Shown one piece after another: positions 37,657 through 46,707 of a stretch of 64,000 bases of DNA. Within the stretch, counting starts at the first letter, position 1. Every line of letters starts with the position of its first letter. The stretch is from NCBI GenBank assembly GCA_963762075.1, contig CAVXJC010000008.1, forward strand, positions 1-64,000. The letters are read 5' to 3'. Position numbers and translations under genes: made by a program. The stretch comes from JAOUEA01 sp963762075 (lineage in GTDB: Bacteria > Actinomycetota > UBA4738 > HRBIN12). The notes below the pieces were generated by a model. That model was not told where the DNA came from. It did not search any database and was given only the letters and a program-made list of their open reading frames with translations.

Positions 37657-38531
37657 GCGTCGTCGGCAACCTGCTGGCGAACCCGTGGCGCAAGCGACGC
37701 TTCCTCGCGCTCTACACGTGGCTCTACATCGTATGGGCGATCGTGCCGGTCGTGATCGCGATCGGCTTCTCGTTCAATGCCGGCCGGTCTCGGAGCGTCT
37801 GGCAAGGCTTCTCGCTCGAATGGTGGATCCGCAACCCCGACCTGTCGGTGCTGCACGACCCGACCCTTACGTCGGCGATCCGCCAGAGCTTGGTCTTGGC
37901 GGTGGCCACGATGGGGATCGCCACGCCGATCGGTATCGCACTCGCGCTCGGGCTCGCGCGGTGGCGGGGGCGCGGATCAGGTTCGGCGAACTTCCTCATG
38001 CTGCTGCCGCTCGTGACACCGGAGATCGTGCTGGCGACCGGCATCTTCTTCACGCTGGTCTACCTGTATCCGTTCCCGGATCCCGGCACGCTCGGACAGA
38101 TCTTCGGGCATGTCACGTGGTCGATCCCCTATGTCGTGGTCGTACTGCGGGGCCGCATCTTCAGCGTCGGCCCCGATCTCGAGGAAGCCGCGATGGATCT
38201 CGGCGCCCCACCGCTCGACGCCCTGCGACGCGTGCTGCTCCCGGTGCTCACGCCCGCGGTCTTCGCCGCCTTCACGATCGTGTTCGCCCTCTCGATCGAC
38301 GACTTCGTCACGAGCCAGTTCCTGTCGACGGACCTGAACACGCAGACCGTGCCGATGCTGATCTACAGCTCCGGCCGCACGGCGCCGAACCCGGCGCTGA
38401 ACGCCACGGCGACCCTGATGCTCGTGATCTCACTCGCAGCGATCGGCGTGGGTTTGACCGGCATGAGGACCCTCGCCAGACGCCAAGGCATGCAGGCCGA
38501 GAGCGCCGACGTGGCGAACATCCGCCTCTAG
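37653..38531 (+). CDS. ABC transporter permease (PotC-like)
   Basis: A 292-residue second permease with about six helices and an EAA loop in LEEAAMDLGAPPLDALRRV near residue 180; the following FALSIDDFVTSQFL is characteristic of PotC/PotI subunits. ATG overlaps the previous stop (ATGA). With PotB and the PotD-like lipoprotein it makes an importer lacking only its nucleotide-binding subunit, which must be encoded elsewhere. Confidence 0.9.
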   Translation: MSVVGNLLANPWRKRRFLALYTWLYIVWAIVPVVIAIGFSFNAGRSRSVWQGFSLEWWIRNPDLSVLHDPTLTSAIRQSLVLAVATMGIATPIGIALALGLARWRGRGSGSANFLMLLPLVTPEIVLATGIFFTLVYLYPFPDPGTLGQIFGHVTWSIPYVVVVLRGRIFSVGPDLEEAAMDLGAPPLDALRRVLLPVLTPAVFAAFTIVFALSIDDFVTSQFLSTDLNTQTVPMLIYSSGRTAPNPALNATATLMLVISLAAIGVGLTGMRTLARRQGMQAESADVANIRL

Positions 38532-38588
38532 AGATGCGGTGCTCCGAGCGTCACCCAGCTGCTGCGCCCCCACCTCTCCGGTGACATC

Positions 38589-39365
38589 GTGGCGGGCATC
38601 GATCCGCGTTCGACCCCCGGGGTCGGCGATCGTGAAGCCGCCGAGGGAGAGATGCCGGCGCTCGCGGAGCGTCTCGACGAGTTGCAGGAGCGACTCTGGG
38701 TCGAAGGCATTCGCTCGCTGCTCGTGGTGTTGCAGGGAATGGACACGAGCGGCAAGGGTGGCACGATCCGGCATGTCTTCTCGGCCATGCACCCGGCCGG
38801 GGTCGAAGTGTCGTCGTTCAAGAAGCCGACGGACGAAGAACTCGCGCACCACTTCCTGTGGCGCATCGAACGGAAGCTGCCCGCACCCGGCGAGATCATG
38901 GTGTTCGACCGCTCGCACTACGAAGATGTCTTGATCGTGCGCGTGCGCTCGCTCGTGCCGGAGCCGGTGTGGCGACCGCGCTACGCCGAGATCGTGGATC
39001 TCGAGCAGCGCGTCGCAGCTGCCGGCACGACGATCGTGAAGTGCATGCTGCATATCTCGTACGAGGAGCAGCGCGAACGGCTGCTCGCCCGCCTGGACGA
39101 TCCCTCGAAGCATTGGAAGTTCAATGAAGGCGACCTCGAGGAGCGGGCGCGCTGGAAGGACTACATGGCGGCGTACGACGATGCGATCCGTGAGTGCTCG
39201 ACCGAGGTTGCGCCCTGGTACGTGATCCCCGCCGATCGCAAGTGGTACCGGAACTGGGCGATCTCGAAGCTTCTCGTCGAGACGCTCGAGCGAATGGACC
39301 CCCGGTTCCCGCAGCCGGAACTCGATGTGGAAGCACTGAAGGCGCGCCTCGAACCACCGGGCTGA
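38589..39365 (+). CDS. Polyphosphate kinase 2 family protein
   Basis: A PPK2 of about 258 residues. Walker A is VLQGMDTSGKGGTIRH near residue 50, and the Walker B/lid block is VFDRSHYEDVLIVRVRSL near residue 105. PPK2 enzymes transfer phosphate between polyphosphate and nucleoside mono- or diphosphates. The start is unclear: GTG 38589 is the only normal start codon after the in-frame stop at 38529, but homology seems to extend about ten residues upstream (TQLLRPHLSG). The Ppx-fusion at 57-58.5 kb would act on the same polymer. Confidence 0.88.
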   Translation: MAGIDPRSTPGVGDREAAEGEMPALAERLDELQERLWVEGIRSLLVVLQGMDTSGKGGTIRHVFSAMHPAGVEVSSFKKPTDEELAHHFLWRIERKLPAPGEIMVFDRSHYEDVLIVRVRSLVPEPVWRPRYAEIVDLEQRVAAAGTTIVKCMLHISYEEQRERLLARLDDPSKHWKFNEGDLEERARWKDYMAAYDDAIRECSTEVAPWYVIPADRKWYRNWAISKLLVETLERMDPRFPQPELDVEALKARLEPPG

Positions 39366-39414
39366 ACGCCTGGGCGCTGCAACCGTTCATCGTCCTGCCC
39401 CGTAGCATTGGTTG

Positions 39415-39991
39415 ATGCCCGACCGAGCCAACCGACGTGTCGCCGCGTTGACGGCACTGCTGATCGCCACTGCAGCGTGCTCCGATGCGACCGGCTCCGT
39501 CGGTGTGATCGCCGGACTCGCCTGTGGACGCCGGGAGCGGGAGTCCGTCCGCGGACGATGCTGACTCGACGAGCGATGGATCCTCGGCCCCGGTACTCCG
39601 CTTCTCCGCACCGCGACTCGGCGGCGGCACGGTCGAGGGTGAGGACTACGCCGGCAGCGACGTGGCGTTCTGGTTCTGGGCTCCGTGGTGAACGACGTGC
39701 CAGGGGGCAGCCCCTGAAGTCGCGCGGGTCGCGCGAGCCTACGGCGACGAGGTGGAGTTCATCGGGGTGCCCGGCAACGACTCGACCGCCAACATGCAAG
39801 CATTCGTCGACGAATACGGATTGGAGTTCCAGCAGGCCGTGACCGAGGACGGCTCACTGTGGGCTCGCTTCGGCGTCGCCTATCAGCCGGCGTGGGTCTT
39901 CGTGGACGAGTCCGGCGAGACGACCGTCGTGCCATATGAGCTTCAGAAGGCCGACCTCGAGCGCACGCTCGACGAGCTCGTCGCGAGCTGA
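39415..39991 (+). CDS. Thioredoxin-fold lipoprotein, candidate selenoprotein (UxxC), with one frameshift
   Basis: ATG 39415 opens a lipoprotein signal (LTALLIATAAC). A one-base insertion near 39511-39516 shifts the frame; after it comes a Ser/Asp-rich linker and a thioredoxin/TlpA-like fold: LRFSAPRLGGGTVEG, then VAFWFWAPW-TGA-TTCQGAAPEVARVA, then EFIGVPGNDS and YQPAWVFVDESG with the cis-Pro. The TGA (39689-39691) falls exactly on the first Cys of the WCxxC motif while the second Cys is kept, and the frame is unbroken on both sides. This is the pattern of thioredoxin-like selenoproteins. A plain nonsense mutation is the alternative. Role would be extracytoplasmic thiol-disulfide or peroxide chemistry. 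Confidence 0.65.
39693..39722 (+). promoter_or_regulatory. SECIS-like hairpin directly after the in-frame TGA
   Basis: Starting nine bases past the TGA, CAGGGG (39701-39706) pairs perfectly with CCCCTG (39711-39716) around a GCAG loop; an outer stem CGAC (39693-39696) / GTCG (39719-39722) extends it across a small internal loop. Bacterial SECIS elements sit within the coding region immediately after UGA and present a short apical loop, often with G, so location and shape fit. Structure is by eye only. Confidence 0.45.
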
Positions 39992-40003
39992 GACTCTGCC
40001 TCC

Positions 40004-40999
40004 TCAGCCGCCGATCTCGCGCCACGCGGCGAGGAGCGCCTGTTCGCGTTCGACGCTCATCCCTGCTCGCATCGGCGCATGGTCGCGCGAGCGGTCCCAC
40101 GCGAGGGTGTCGCGCACGGTCTCGGCCGGCGACCGGCAGGACAACCCCGCCTCGAACGCACGGCTGGGGTCGAACGCGTGGAAGCCGGGCGCCTCGGGCC
40201 ACCAGAGCGGGAACGCCTCGTGCGGATCGTCCCCGGCGTCTTCGCCGCCGAACGCTTCGACGATGAAGGACTCGTCGACCCACGAGACACGCGTGTCGGC
40301 CCCGGCCGCAGACGCAGCCCCACCGATCAGCTCCCCGAGCGTCATGGTGGGGGCCCGGTCCACGACCCCGAACACACCCGGCGTCGCGCCCTCGGCGAGG
40401 TGCAGCACGAATGCAGCGAGATCGCGTGCGTCGACCCATTGGAGTCCGTAGTCAGACGGCGCCGGCGCGACCATCTCGCCGCCGGTGGCCGCCCGACGCA
40501 CCCAATACGTGAAGCGATCCGTCGGATCGTTCGGACCGACGATGAACCCGGGACGGATCACGCACGCACGATCGCCGAAGACATCGATCACCTGCTGCTC
40601 ACACGCCACCTTGAGCGGTCCGTAAGTCTCGTCCGTGACCTCCTCCGTGTCGGGAAAGGGCGCCTCGAAGATCGGGGAATCCTCGTTCGCGCCGGGCGGC
40701 AGATCCTCGGGGTGCGCCGAGAGCGACGATATGAAGCCGTACCACCCGCTTCCCCGCAACAGCTCGGTCGACGCTCTCACAGCTCTCGGTACGTAGCCGC
40801 ACGTATCGACGACTGCGTCGAACGTGCGCCCGCCGAGCGCGTCGACGCCCCGTTCACGGTCACCGATCACGTGCTCTGCCTCGGGGAAGAGATCGGTCGG
40901 GGTCCGGTGGAACAGGATGACCTCGTGACCTCGCTCGAGCGCGAGCTCGGTGAGGGCGCGCCCGGAGAAGCGGGCGCCGCCGATGACGAGCAGCTTCAT
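40004..40999 (-). CDS. NAD-dependent epimerase/dehydratase-like protein
   Basis: A 331-residue extended short-chain dehydrogenase. The N-terminal Rossmann motif is LLVIGGARFSGRAL, with VVDTCGYVP and FISSLSAHPED continuing the fold; the active-site Tyr-Lys pair is probably ETYGPLKVACE near residue 130. Similar actinobacterial proteins are annotated as SDR family or reductases of unknown substrate. Lies 28 bases before the aldolase stop in the same direction, so may be read from the aldolase transcript. Confidence 0.8.
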   Translation of the reverse strand: MKLLVIGGARFSGRALTELALERGHEVILFHRTPTDLFPEAEHVIGDRERGVDALGGRTFDAVVDTCGYVPRAVRASTELLRGSGWYGFISSLSAHPEDLPPGANEDSPIFEAPFPDTEEVTDETYGPLKVACEQQVIDVFGDRACVIRPGFIVGPNDPTDRFTYWVRRAATGGEMVAPAPSDYGLQWVDARDLAAFVLHLAEGATPGVFGVVDRAPTMTLGELIGGAASAAGADTRVSWVDESFIVEAFGGEDAGDDPHEAFPLWWPEAPGFHAFDPSRAFEAGLSCRSPAETVRDTLAWDRSRDHAPMRAGMSVEREQALLAAWREIGG

Positions 41000-41027
41000 G
41001 CGGGCCTGCGATGCCGAGGGAGCTCGA

Positions 41028-42067
41028 TCATGCCGCCGATGCCTCGAGCTCGGTTCGGTACTCGCCGCTGGTGGCGAGCCCGTTCATGCGGGCCCGATGC
41101 GCGAGGGCGGCCTGGGCGGCCTCGATGTTCGCGTCGTCGCCGCGCCACGCCGCGAGCGACGGAGCCTGCAGCGCCCTTCCGTACGAGAAGCTCAGCCGCC
41201 AAGGAAGGCTGCCCTCCGCGATGCGGTTCATCTCGTTCAACCGGCTCGTCGCGTGCTCATCGCTCATGCCACCCGAGAGGAACACCACGCCTGGAACCTG
41301 GGCCGGAACGTTCGCCGAGAGGCAGCGGATCGTGGCTTCCGCGACGGTGACGTCATCGTCCTGGGTCGGGCACCCCTTGCCCGGCGACGATCATGTTGAC
41401 CTTCAGCAACGAGCCGGGAAGGTCCACCCGCGCTTCGGCCATCGATCGGTACAACGAGTCGAGCGTGCGCGCGGTCGCGGCCTCGCACGCGGCGATGTCG
41501 TGGTCGCCGTCCATCAGGATCTCGGGCTCGACGATGGGCACGACGTCCGCTTCCTGACACAGGGCTGCGTATCGCGCCATGGCGTGCGCGTTGGCATCGA
41601 TCGCGGCGCCCGTCGGCAGGCCGTCGGTCGAGTCGTTGGCACCGATGACGATGGTGGCGCGCCACTTGGCGAACCGCGCGCCGAGCTTCGACGTACTCGG
41701 CGAGGCGTTCCCGCAACCCGTCGAGGCCCTCGGTCACCGTCTCACCGGGGAACAGTGCGAGCGGCTTCGCGCCGGTGTCGACCTTGATGCCGGGGATCAC
41801 GTTCGCGTCGTCGAGGACCTGCACGAACCGGCGGCCGTCGTCTGCCGACTGACGGATCGTCTCGTCGAACAGGATCGCTCCGCTGATGTGTTCGCCGACG
41901 CCGGGGGTCGTGAAGAGGAGCTGGCGGTAGCGCCGGCGCGCGTCCTCGGTCGAGTCCACGCCGATCGAGTCGAATCGCTTGGCGATCGTGCCGCTGGACT
42001 CGTCGGCGGCGAGGATCCCTTTGCCGGGCGCCACCAGGGCGACCGCTGTCTGATGCATCGATGTCAT
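41028..42067 (-). CDS. Class I fructose-bisphosphate aldolase, two single-base frameshifts
   Basis: Three frames together give a complete class I aldolase of about 345 residues: GKGILAADESSGTIAKRF and the GISGAILFDETI-like strand, then KWRATIVIGANDSTDG, VVPIVEPEILMDGDHD and LLKVNMIVAG, then VPGVVFLSGGMSDEHAT. An extra A near 41686 (GTCGAAGCTC for GTCGAGCTC) and an extra G near 41381 (CCGGGCAAG for CCGGCAAG) break it; correcting both restores the chain. It would cleave fructose 1,6-bisphosphate through a Lys Schiff base. Since the rest is well conserved I treat the indels as sequence errors. Confidence 0.85.
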
Positions 42068-42163
42068 CGCGTCATCCGGCTCCCGAGATGGAACCGCTCC
42101 CGCCCCGCAGCCTATCGCCGCGGCGCTTCTTCAGGCCCTTGTGTCACCCGCCGATAGGACGGC

Positions 42164-43015
42164 ATGCGGAACGATGTCTTGCGTGCATCGTGGGTGTCGA
42201 CGGTCGTCGCCGGCGTGCTCGCGCTCGCGTCGCCCATCGTTGCGAGCCTGCCAGGAGCCGAGGAGACCGACGAGCCCACTCCCGTCGCCGTCCTGTCACC
42301 CGCCCCGAGCGCCGGCGACCCGGTCGATGACGATGCCGGCAACGTCGCAGGTGGCACCGAGACCGGGTCCCAGAACGCCGAGGCGCCGAGCGCTCCGAAG
42401 CCGTCCGAGCCCACAGGGGGCCTGCTCGTGCGCGTGGCCCGTGACATGGCGGTGCGAGCGCACCCCAGCGGCGATGCCTCGGTGGTCGGCACCATGCCGA
42501 GCGGTTCGAAGTACTACGACGTACCCATCACCGCCTGGGTCGAGGACGTCTCCCCCGACGGTCGGTGGGGACGTGTCGAGATCCCGTACGTGTGGCCGCG
42601 CCGGCACGGGTGGATCACGCTCCGCGACCTCCCCAGGCGCACCACGAACATCGAGGTGCACGTCGACCTCTCGGAGCACCGGATCACCGTCACGAGGGCG
42701 GGCAAGAACGTCTTCGGCATGCCCGCGGCAACCGGCACAGCCGTCTCGCCCACGCCGCCAGGCGAGTACTTCGTCACCGATCGCATCGCCTTCTCCGGTG
42801 GTTCCCTCGGCACGTTCGCGTTCGGCATCTCGGGCATCCAGCCGCAGCTGCCGCCCGGGTGGACCGGCGGCAACCAGCTCGCGATCCACGGTACGAGTGA
42901 CCCATCGTCGATCGGTCGCTCGGCCAGCGCCGGGTGCCTCCGTGTGAGCGAGCGCTCCCTCGACCGGCTCAAGCCTCTGCTGCAGCTCGGCACGCCGGTG
43001 CTCGTCGTCCGCTGA
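42164..43015 (+). CDS. Secreted L,D-transpeptidase (YkuD) with SH3-like domain
   Basis: A 283-residue exported protein: N-terminal signal or anchor (VSTVVAGVLALASPIVA), an acidic/Pro linker, a bacterial SH3-like segment (VRAHPSGDASVVGTMP), then a YkuD catalytic domain. The active-site signature is IHGTSDPSSIGRSASAGCLR with the catalytic His and Cys near residue 260. It makes 3-3 peptidoglycan cross-links, common in actinobacterial walls. Hydrophobic signal and SH3 domain place it at the cell wall. Confidence 0.92.
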   Translation: MRNDVLRASWVSTVVAGVLALASPIVASLPGAEETDEPTPVAVLSPAPSAGDPVDDDAGNVAGGTETGSQNAEAPSAPKPSEPTGGLLVRVARDMAVRAHPSGDASVVGTMPSGSKYYDVPITAWVEDVSPDGRWGRVEIPYVWPRRHGWITLRDLPRRTTNIEVHVDLSEHRITVTRAGKNVFGMPAATGTAVSPTPPGEYFVTDRIAFSGGSLGTFAFGISGIQPQLPPGWTGGNQLAIHGTSDPSSIGRSASAGCLRVSERSLDRLKPLLQLGTPVLVVR

Positions 43016-43044
43016 CGACACCGCCGAAGCTTCGGATCGACCAG

Positions 43045-43061
43045 TAGTCTGGGGAAGACTA
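43045..43061. terminator. Candidate terminator between convergent genes
   Basis: TAGTCT - GGGGA - AGACTA, a 6-bp stem between the transpeptidase stop (43015) and overlapping the stop of the DinB-like gene (43059-43061). Confidence 0.35.
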
Positions 43062-43613
43062 GATCGCGCGGTCCTCGACGAAGGCCTCGAGGTTCGGGAG
43101 ATGGGCGTTCGCGTGGCGGAAGGGGCCGGCCGGACCCGACAACAGGTTCCCGAGGCGGGCGCCTGCGGGTGTCCGCCCGCGAGGCGTGCCCGGCCGACGC
43201 CATCGGGCATCTCCGAACGCCTCGAGCTGCGCGATCAACAGATCGTGCGTTGCTTCGGCCCGCCGTCGTTGATCCGGAGCGCGCCGCGAGGACTTGGTCC
43301 GTACGGCATTGTCGTTCAGCACTGATGTGCTGGTCGACCAGATCACCGCATCGATGGCCGGGCTGTGCCCTTCCCCCCACGCATCGATGGCTTCGAGTGC
43401 GTATTCCTGCCAACTCTCCAAGTGACCGAGCAGGTCTTTGGGAGACCATTCTCCGCCGCCGAGCCCCGGCGTCGTCCGCGCTCGAGTGGGAAGGCTGTCG
43501 TACAGGGAGAACACCTCCGCCATACCTTCGCGGAGGATGCCGATCGCCCTGCGTCTCGTCGGAAGGGGGTTCGCGCGAGGGGCGATGTGCCCGGAAGCCT
43601 TGTTCCCTCCCAT
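43059..43613 (-). CDS. DinB/maleylpyruvate-isomerase-like four-helix protein
   Basis: A 184-residue protein with the helical pattern of the DinB superfamily: REGMAEVFSLYDSLPTRA, GGGEWSPKDLLGHLESWQEY (the trp-ser-hydroxylation-like WSxKDxxxHL motif with a metal His) and HDLLIAQLEAF. Members bind a metal and use mycothiol or bacillithiol in thiol-transfer reactions, but many are uncharacterised. ATG 43613 has TAGGCT exactly 7 bases upstream and no ribosome site; ATG 43652 would be longer with no support. Confidence 0.65.
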   Translation of the reverse strand: MGGNKASGHIAPRANPLPTRRRAIGILREGMAEVFSLYDSLPTRARTTPGLGGGEWSPKDLLGHLESWQEYALEAIDAWGEGHSPAIDAVIWSTSTSVLNDNAVRTKSSRRAPDQRRRAEATHDLLIAQLEAFGDARWRRPGTPRGRTPAGARLGNLLSGPAGPFRHANAHLPNLEAFVEDRAI

Positions 43614-43657
43614 CGATCGAAGCCTACGGGCTGCTGGCCCGGCGTGCGCCACGACGC

Positions 43658-44964
43658 CTATCGACGGACCGGCTCGCCGGTCATCGCGACCTGCTCGATG
43701 AGATCCGCTCCGCGAACGCGACCCGCATCGGCCTGGATCAGCTCAGCGTTCCGCTTCATTCGAGCTCGAAGGTCGTCGTCGGCGAGCAGCCGGTTAACCG
43801 CCCCGATCAGCTCCTCGTCGGTCCAGTCGTACGTGGGAAGCCGCTCGCCGAACCCCGTCTCCCGAAGGCGCTGGGCATTGTCGTACTGGTCCCAGAAGAG
43901 TGGCAGCCCGATCATCGGCAACCCGAAATGGAAGCCCTCACACACCGTGTTGTTGCCGCCGTGGGTGATGAGCAGGTCGCACTGGGGAAGGATCGACGGC
44001 TGCGGAAGGAACTGCCCGCCGTACATGCTCGGGCCGAGTGTCATCTGCTCGCCCAAGGGACCCATCGACACGATCGTGCGGTGCTCGGTCTTCGCAAGCG
44101 CATCGATCAGACGCTGCATCAGGACGACGTCCATGCACCCGAGCGATCCCAGCGAGAGGTAGACCACCTTGCCTTCGCCGGGAACGTGCTCTTCGACGTC
44201 GAAGGCTTCCTCGTTGGTGCGAACGGTCGAGCTGAGACGGTGCCACGTGTCGTCGAGCGGAACCGAACGGGGGTAATCGGCCGACTCGGGGAAGAGGTAC
44301 ATGTTGAGCCAGGGCGAGTTGGTGTTGAACTCGTCGGGCGGGCAGGCCGCTACCCCGACCGACCCGCGGAAGTCGTTGTGCTCGGTCAGCAGCTCTTCGT
44401 GCTGGCGGTGGTACTCGTCGGCGAACGCCTGCCACTCGCTGCGGTCGTCGAGCGGCAGTCCCGAAAGCACGGGGGAAGCGCCGCGTCGCGCATCTCCAGC
44501 GGATTGGCCGAGACGAACCGCACCCATGGGCAGCCCGCGAGCTCGACCGCGGCGTAGCCGGTCACGTTGTCGGTACACACGGCATCGGGCTCGATGTCGG
44601 CCCAGATCTCCATGAGCCGCTCGTGCGAGTACCGCTCTCCGGCGACGAGCGCCTCCCAGATCGGCTTGGTGACGGTCTCGATCTGTTCGATCGTCGGCTT
44701 GGCGAACTCGGGAGCCGTCACCCTGATGAACTCGGCCCATGGATCGGCCGTCGGATCGGCGTTCTCCTCGGCGGGGGCCATGCGCATCATGCGCTCCTCG
44801 AAGCCTCGCTTGTCGAGCTCGCCTTCGAACGATTCATCGACCACGAACACGATGCGATGCCCGCGCTCGGCCAGCACGGTCGCGATGGCCACGCAGTTGT
44901 TGGTCGGCCCCCACGCGCCGGGTTCCGGGAAGAACGCGATCGTCTTGCGCCCGGTCTGCGTCAT
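43658..44964 (-). CDS. UGT-like (MGT family, GT1) glycosyltransferase, one frameshift
   Basis: Two frames join to one GT-B glycosyltransferase of about 435 residues. The N-terminal half has TIAFFPEPGAWGPTNNC, VLAERGHRIVFVVDESF and ends ANPLEMRDAALPP; the second half starts VLSGLPLDDRSEW and contains KVVYLSLGSLG and the donor-binding ITHGGNNTVCEGFHFGLPM. A C missing from the run at 44471-44475 causes the shift. AAAGGAGG precedes ATG 44964. Macroside/UGT relatives glycosylate small hydrophobic molecules or lipids; acceptor unknown. Confidence 0.82.
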
Positions 44965-45095
44965 GCGATTGCCTCCTTTCGCTCGCCGCGCCTGCCGGGC
45001 GCACGCCGGCACCGGCTTCGGCGCCCGGGACTATGCCACAGCCTGCGTCGTAGGATGACGCAACCTCAACCGTCGACCCTGCAGGAGGATCGCCT

Positions 45096-46661
45096 GTGTC
45101 TGGCACCACCCAGCGCCGCCCCTACGCCGCGATCGCGTCTACGGCCATCGCGATGTGCTTGTCGGCCCAGCTCGTCGTTACGTTCGCACCGACTGCGGCG
45201 GCCGAGCCGGCCAGGCGCGGACTCGCGCCGGCGACGCCGGAGCTGATCGACCGGGCGGTTCGTCGAGGCGAGATCTCCGAAGCTCGGGGGGCCCTGTACC
45301 TCACGTGGGCACTCACCTCACCGAGACGCCTGCCCGACGCATACGTGAGTCGTACTCCGTGGTCGGGCACGCTTCCTCTGTTGCGGCTGCGCGAGCGGCT
45401 GCTGACGCTCGGTCGTTCACCCGCCGCCGTCGCAGCGCGCACCGCGTTGCGCGGTCAGTCCTTCGACTGCCCCGGCACGCGCGGGCGGCTCCCCCAGACG
45501 AGGGCCACGGCGAACTTCTACATCCAGTACAGGTCATCGGCCCTGAGGGGCCTCTCGATCCGCCAGTACGCTGGCGCCCTCGAGACCTCGTGGAAGACCG
45601 AGATCGGCACGTTCGGGTGGGCCAAGCCGCCGAAGGATCCGTTCAGGTATCCGCCCGGAGGCCGTTACCCCGTGCGCATCGAGGATCTGGGCACGGGCTT
45701 GTACGGCTACGTCGCCGCCACACGCCGCGCGGGCAACAACCCCTCGACCCCTTGGAACGACAAGGATGCCCTCGCGAGCTGCATGGTGATGAACCGCAAC
45801 TTCAAATCGTTTCCCGGATCCGCCCTCGACGCGCTCCGCGCGACGGCCGCACATGAGTTCAACCACTCGATCCAGTTCGGCTACGGCGCGCTCAGCGGAT
45901 TCGGCAACGTCACGAGCGTCATGGTCGAAGGTCTGACCACCGAGATGGAAGACGAGGTCTTCGACGGCTCCGACGACAGCTACAACTACCTCTGGCCGGC
46001 GTTCGCCCAGCCGATGGGGCGGTACCAGAGGTCGCCCTACCCGTACTGGGTGGTGTTCCGCGCCATGGCCGAACGGTTCGGCGACGGTCGGCGCAACGGA
46101 TCGGAGGCCGTCTTCCAGGTCTTCTGGGAACAGATCAGCAAGGGGGCGACGACGAATCTCGCCGCCCTCGCCAGGGGGTTCAAGGCCAAGAACACGACCC
46201 TGTCGAGCGCATATCACGACGCCTCGATCGCGCTTCGATTCCTGGTGAACTGCGCGTCGACGCCGCGCCGGTACTGCCTGGAGGAAGGGCCGAACTATCC
46301 GTCTGGGTCCAACCCCCCCGGTAACCACGCGGCCCTCGGTGCCGTGCCCGATTCGCTGTCACGGCTGATCCCGAACGATTACGCCCTCAACTGGATCGGC
46401 CTGCCTGTCGTTGGCGCGCCATTCGATCTCACCGTGACCCACGACGGCGGCGCCGGCGTCTTGCGGGTGAGCGTCGCCTGTCGTACCGGCGCGGCGGTGA
46501 CCGTGACTCCTGTGGGGACCGCGACGTCGTCGGCCGATGCCACCGCCACGGTCGACACGAGCACGTGCGGCGCAGCGACCGCCGTGATCTCGAACGTGAA
46601 ACAGACCTCACCCACACCCAACTCGATCACCCGGACCGACTACACGATCCAGACCACCTGA
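45096..46661 (+). CDS. Secreted zinc-metallopeptidase-like protein
   Basis: A 521-residue exported protein (signal peptide ending near TAAAEP). A core segment holds ATAAHEFNHSIQFGYG, an HExxH zinc motif (HEFNH), with candidate downstream ligands in VEGLTTEMEDEVF. The C-terminal 100 residues form a beta-rich domain (FDLTVTHDGGAGVLRVSV). It resembles secreted putative proteases of uncertain family in soil bacteria. GTG 45096 follows AGGAGG. Diverges from the glycosyltransferase. Confidence 0.7.
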   Translation: MSGTTQRRPYAAIASTAIAMCLSAQLVVTFAPTAAAEPARRGLAPATPELIDRAVRRGEISEARGALYLTWALTSPRRLPDAYVSRTPWSGTLPLLRLRERLLTLGRSPAAVAARTALRGQSFDCPGTRGRLPQTRATANFYIQYRSSALRGLSIRQYAGALETSWKTEIGTFGWAKPPKDPFRYPPGGRYPVRIEDLGTGLYGYVAATRRAGNNPSTPWNDKDALASCMVMNRNFKSFPGSALDALRATAAHEFNHSIQFGYGALSGFGNVTSVMVEGLTTEMEDEVFDGSDDSYNYLWPAFAQPMGRYQRSPYPYWVVFRAMAERFGDGRRNGSEAVFQVFWEQISKGATTNLAALARGFKAKNTTLSSAYHDASIALRFLVNCASTPRRYCLEEGPNYPSGSNPPGNHAALGAVPDSLSRLIPNDYALNWIGLPVVGAPFDLTVTHDGGAGVLRVSVACRTGAAVTVTPVGTATSSADATATVDTSTCGAATAVISNVKQTSPTPNSITRTDYTIQTT

Positions 46662-46707
46662 AGCACGCTCAGAGCCTCCACCGCGTGACGTCTCGAGGCG
46701 CCCGATT

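Noticed and set aside
39689..39691. The TGA as a simple pseudogene stop
   Set aside because: It replaces precisely the redox Cys while both flanks remain conserved and in the same frame; not excluded without genome-wide Sec genes or read data.
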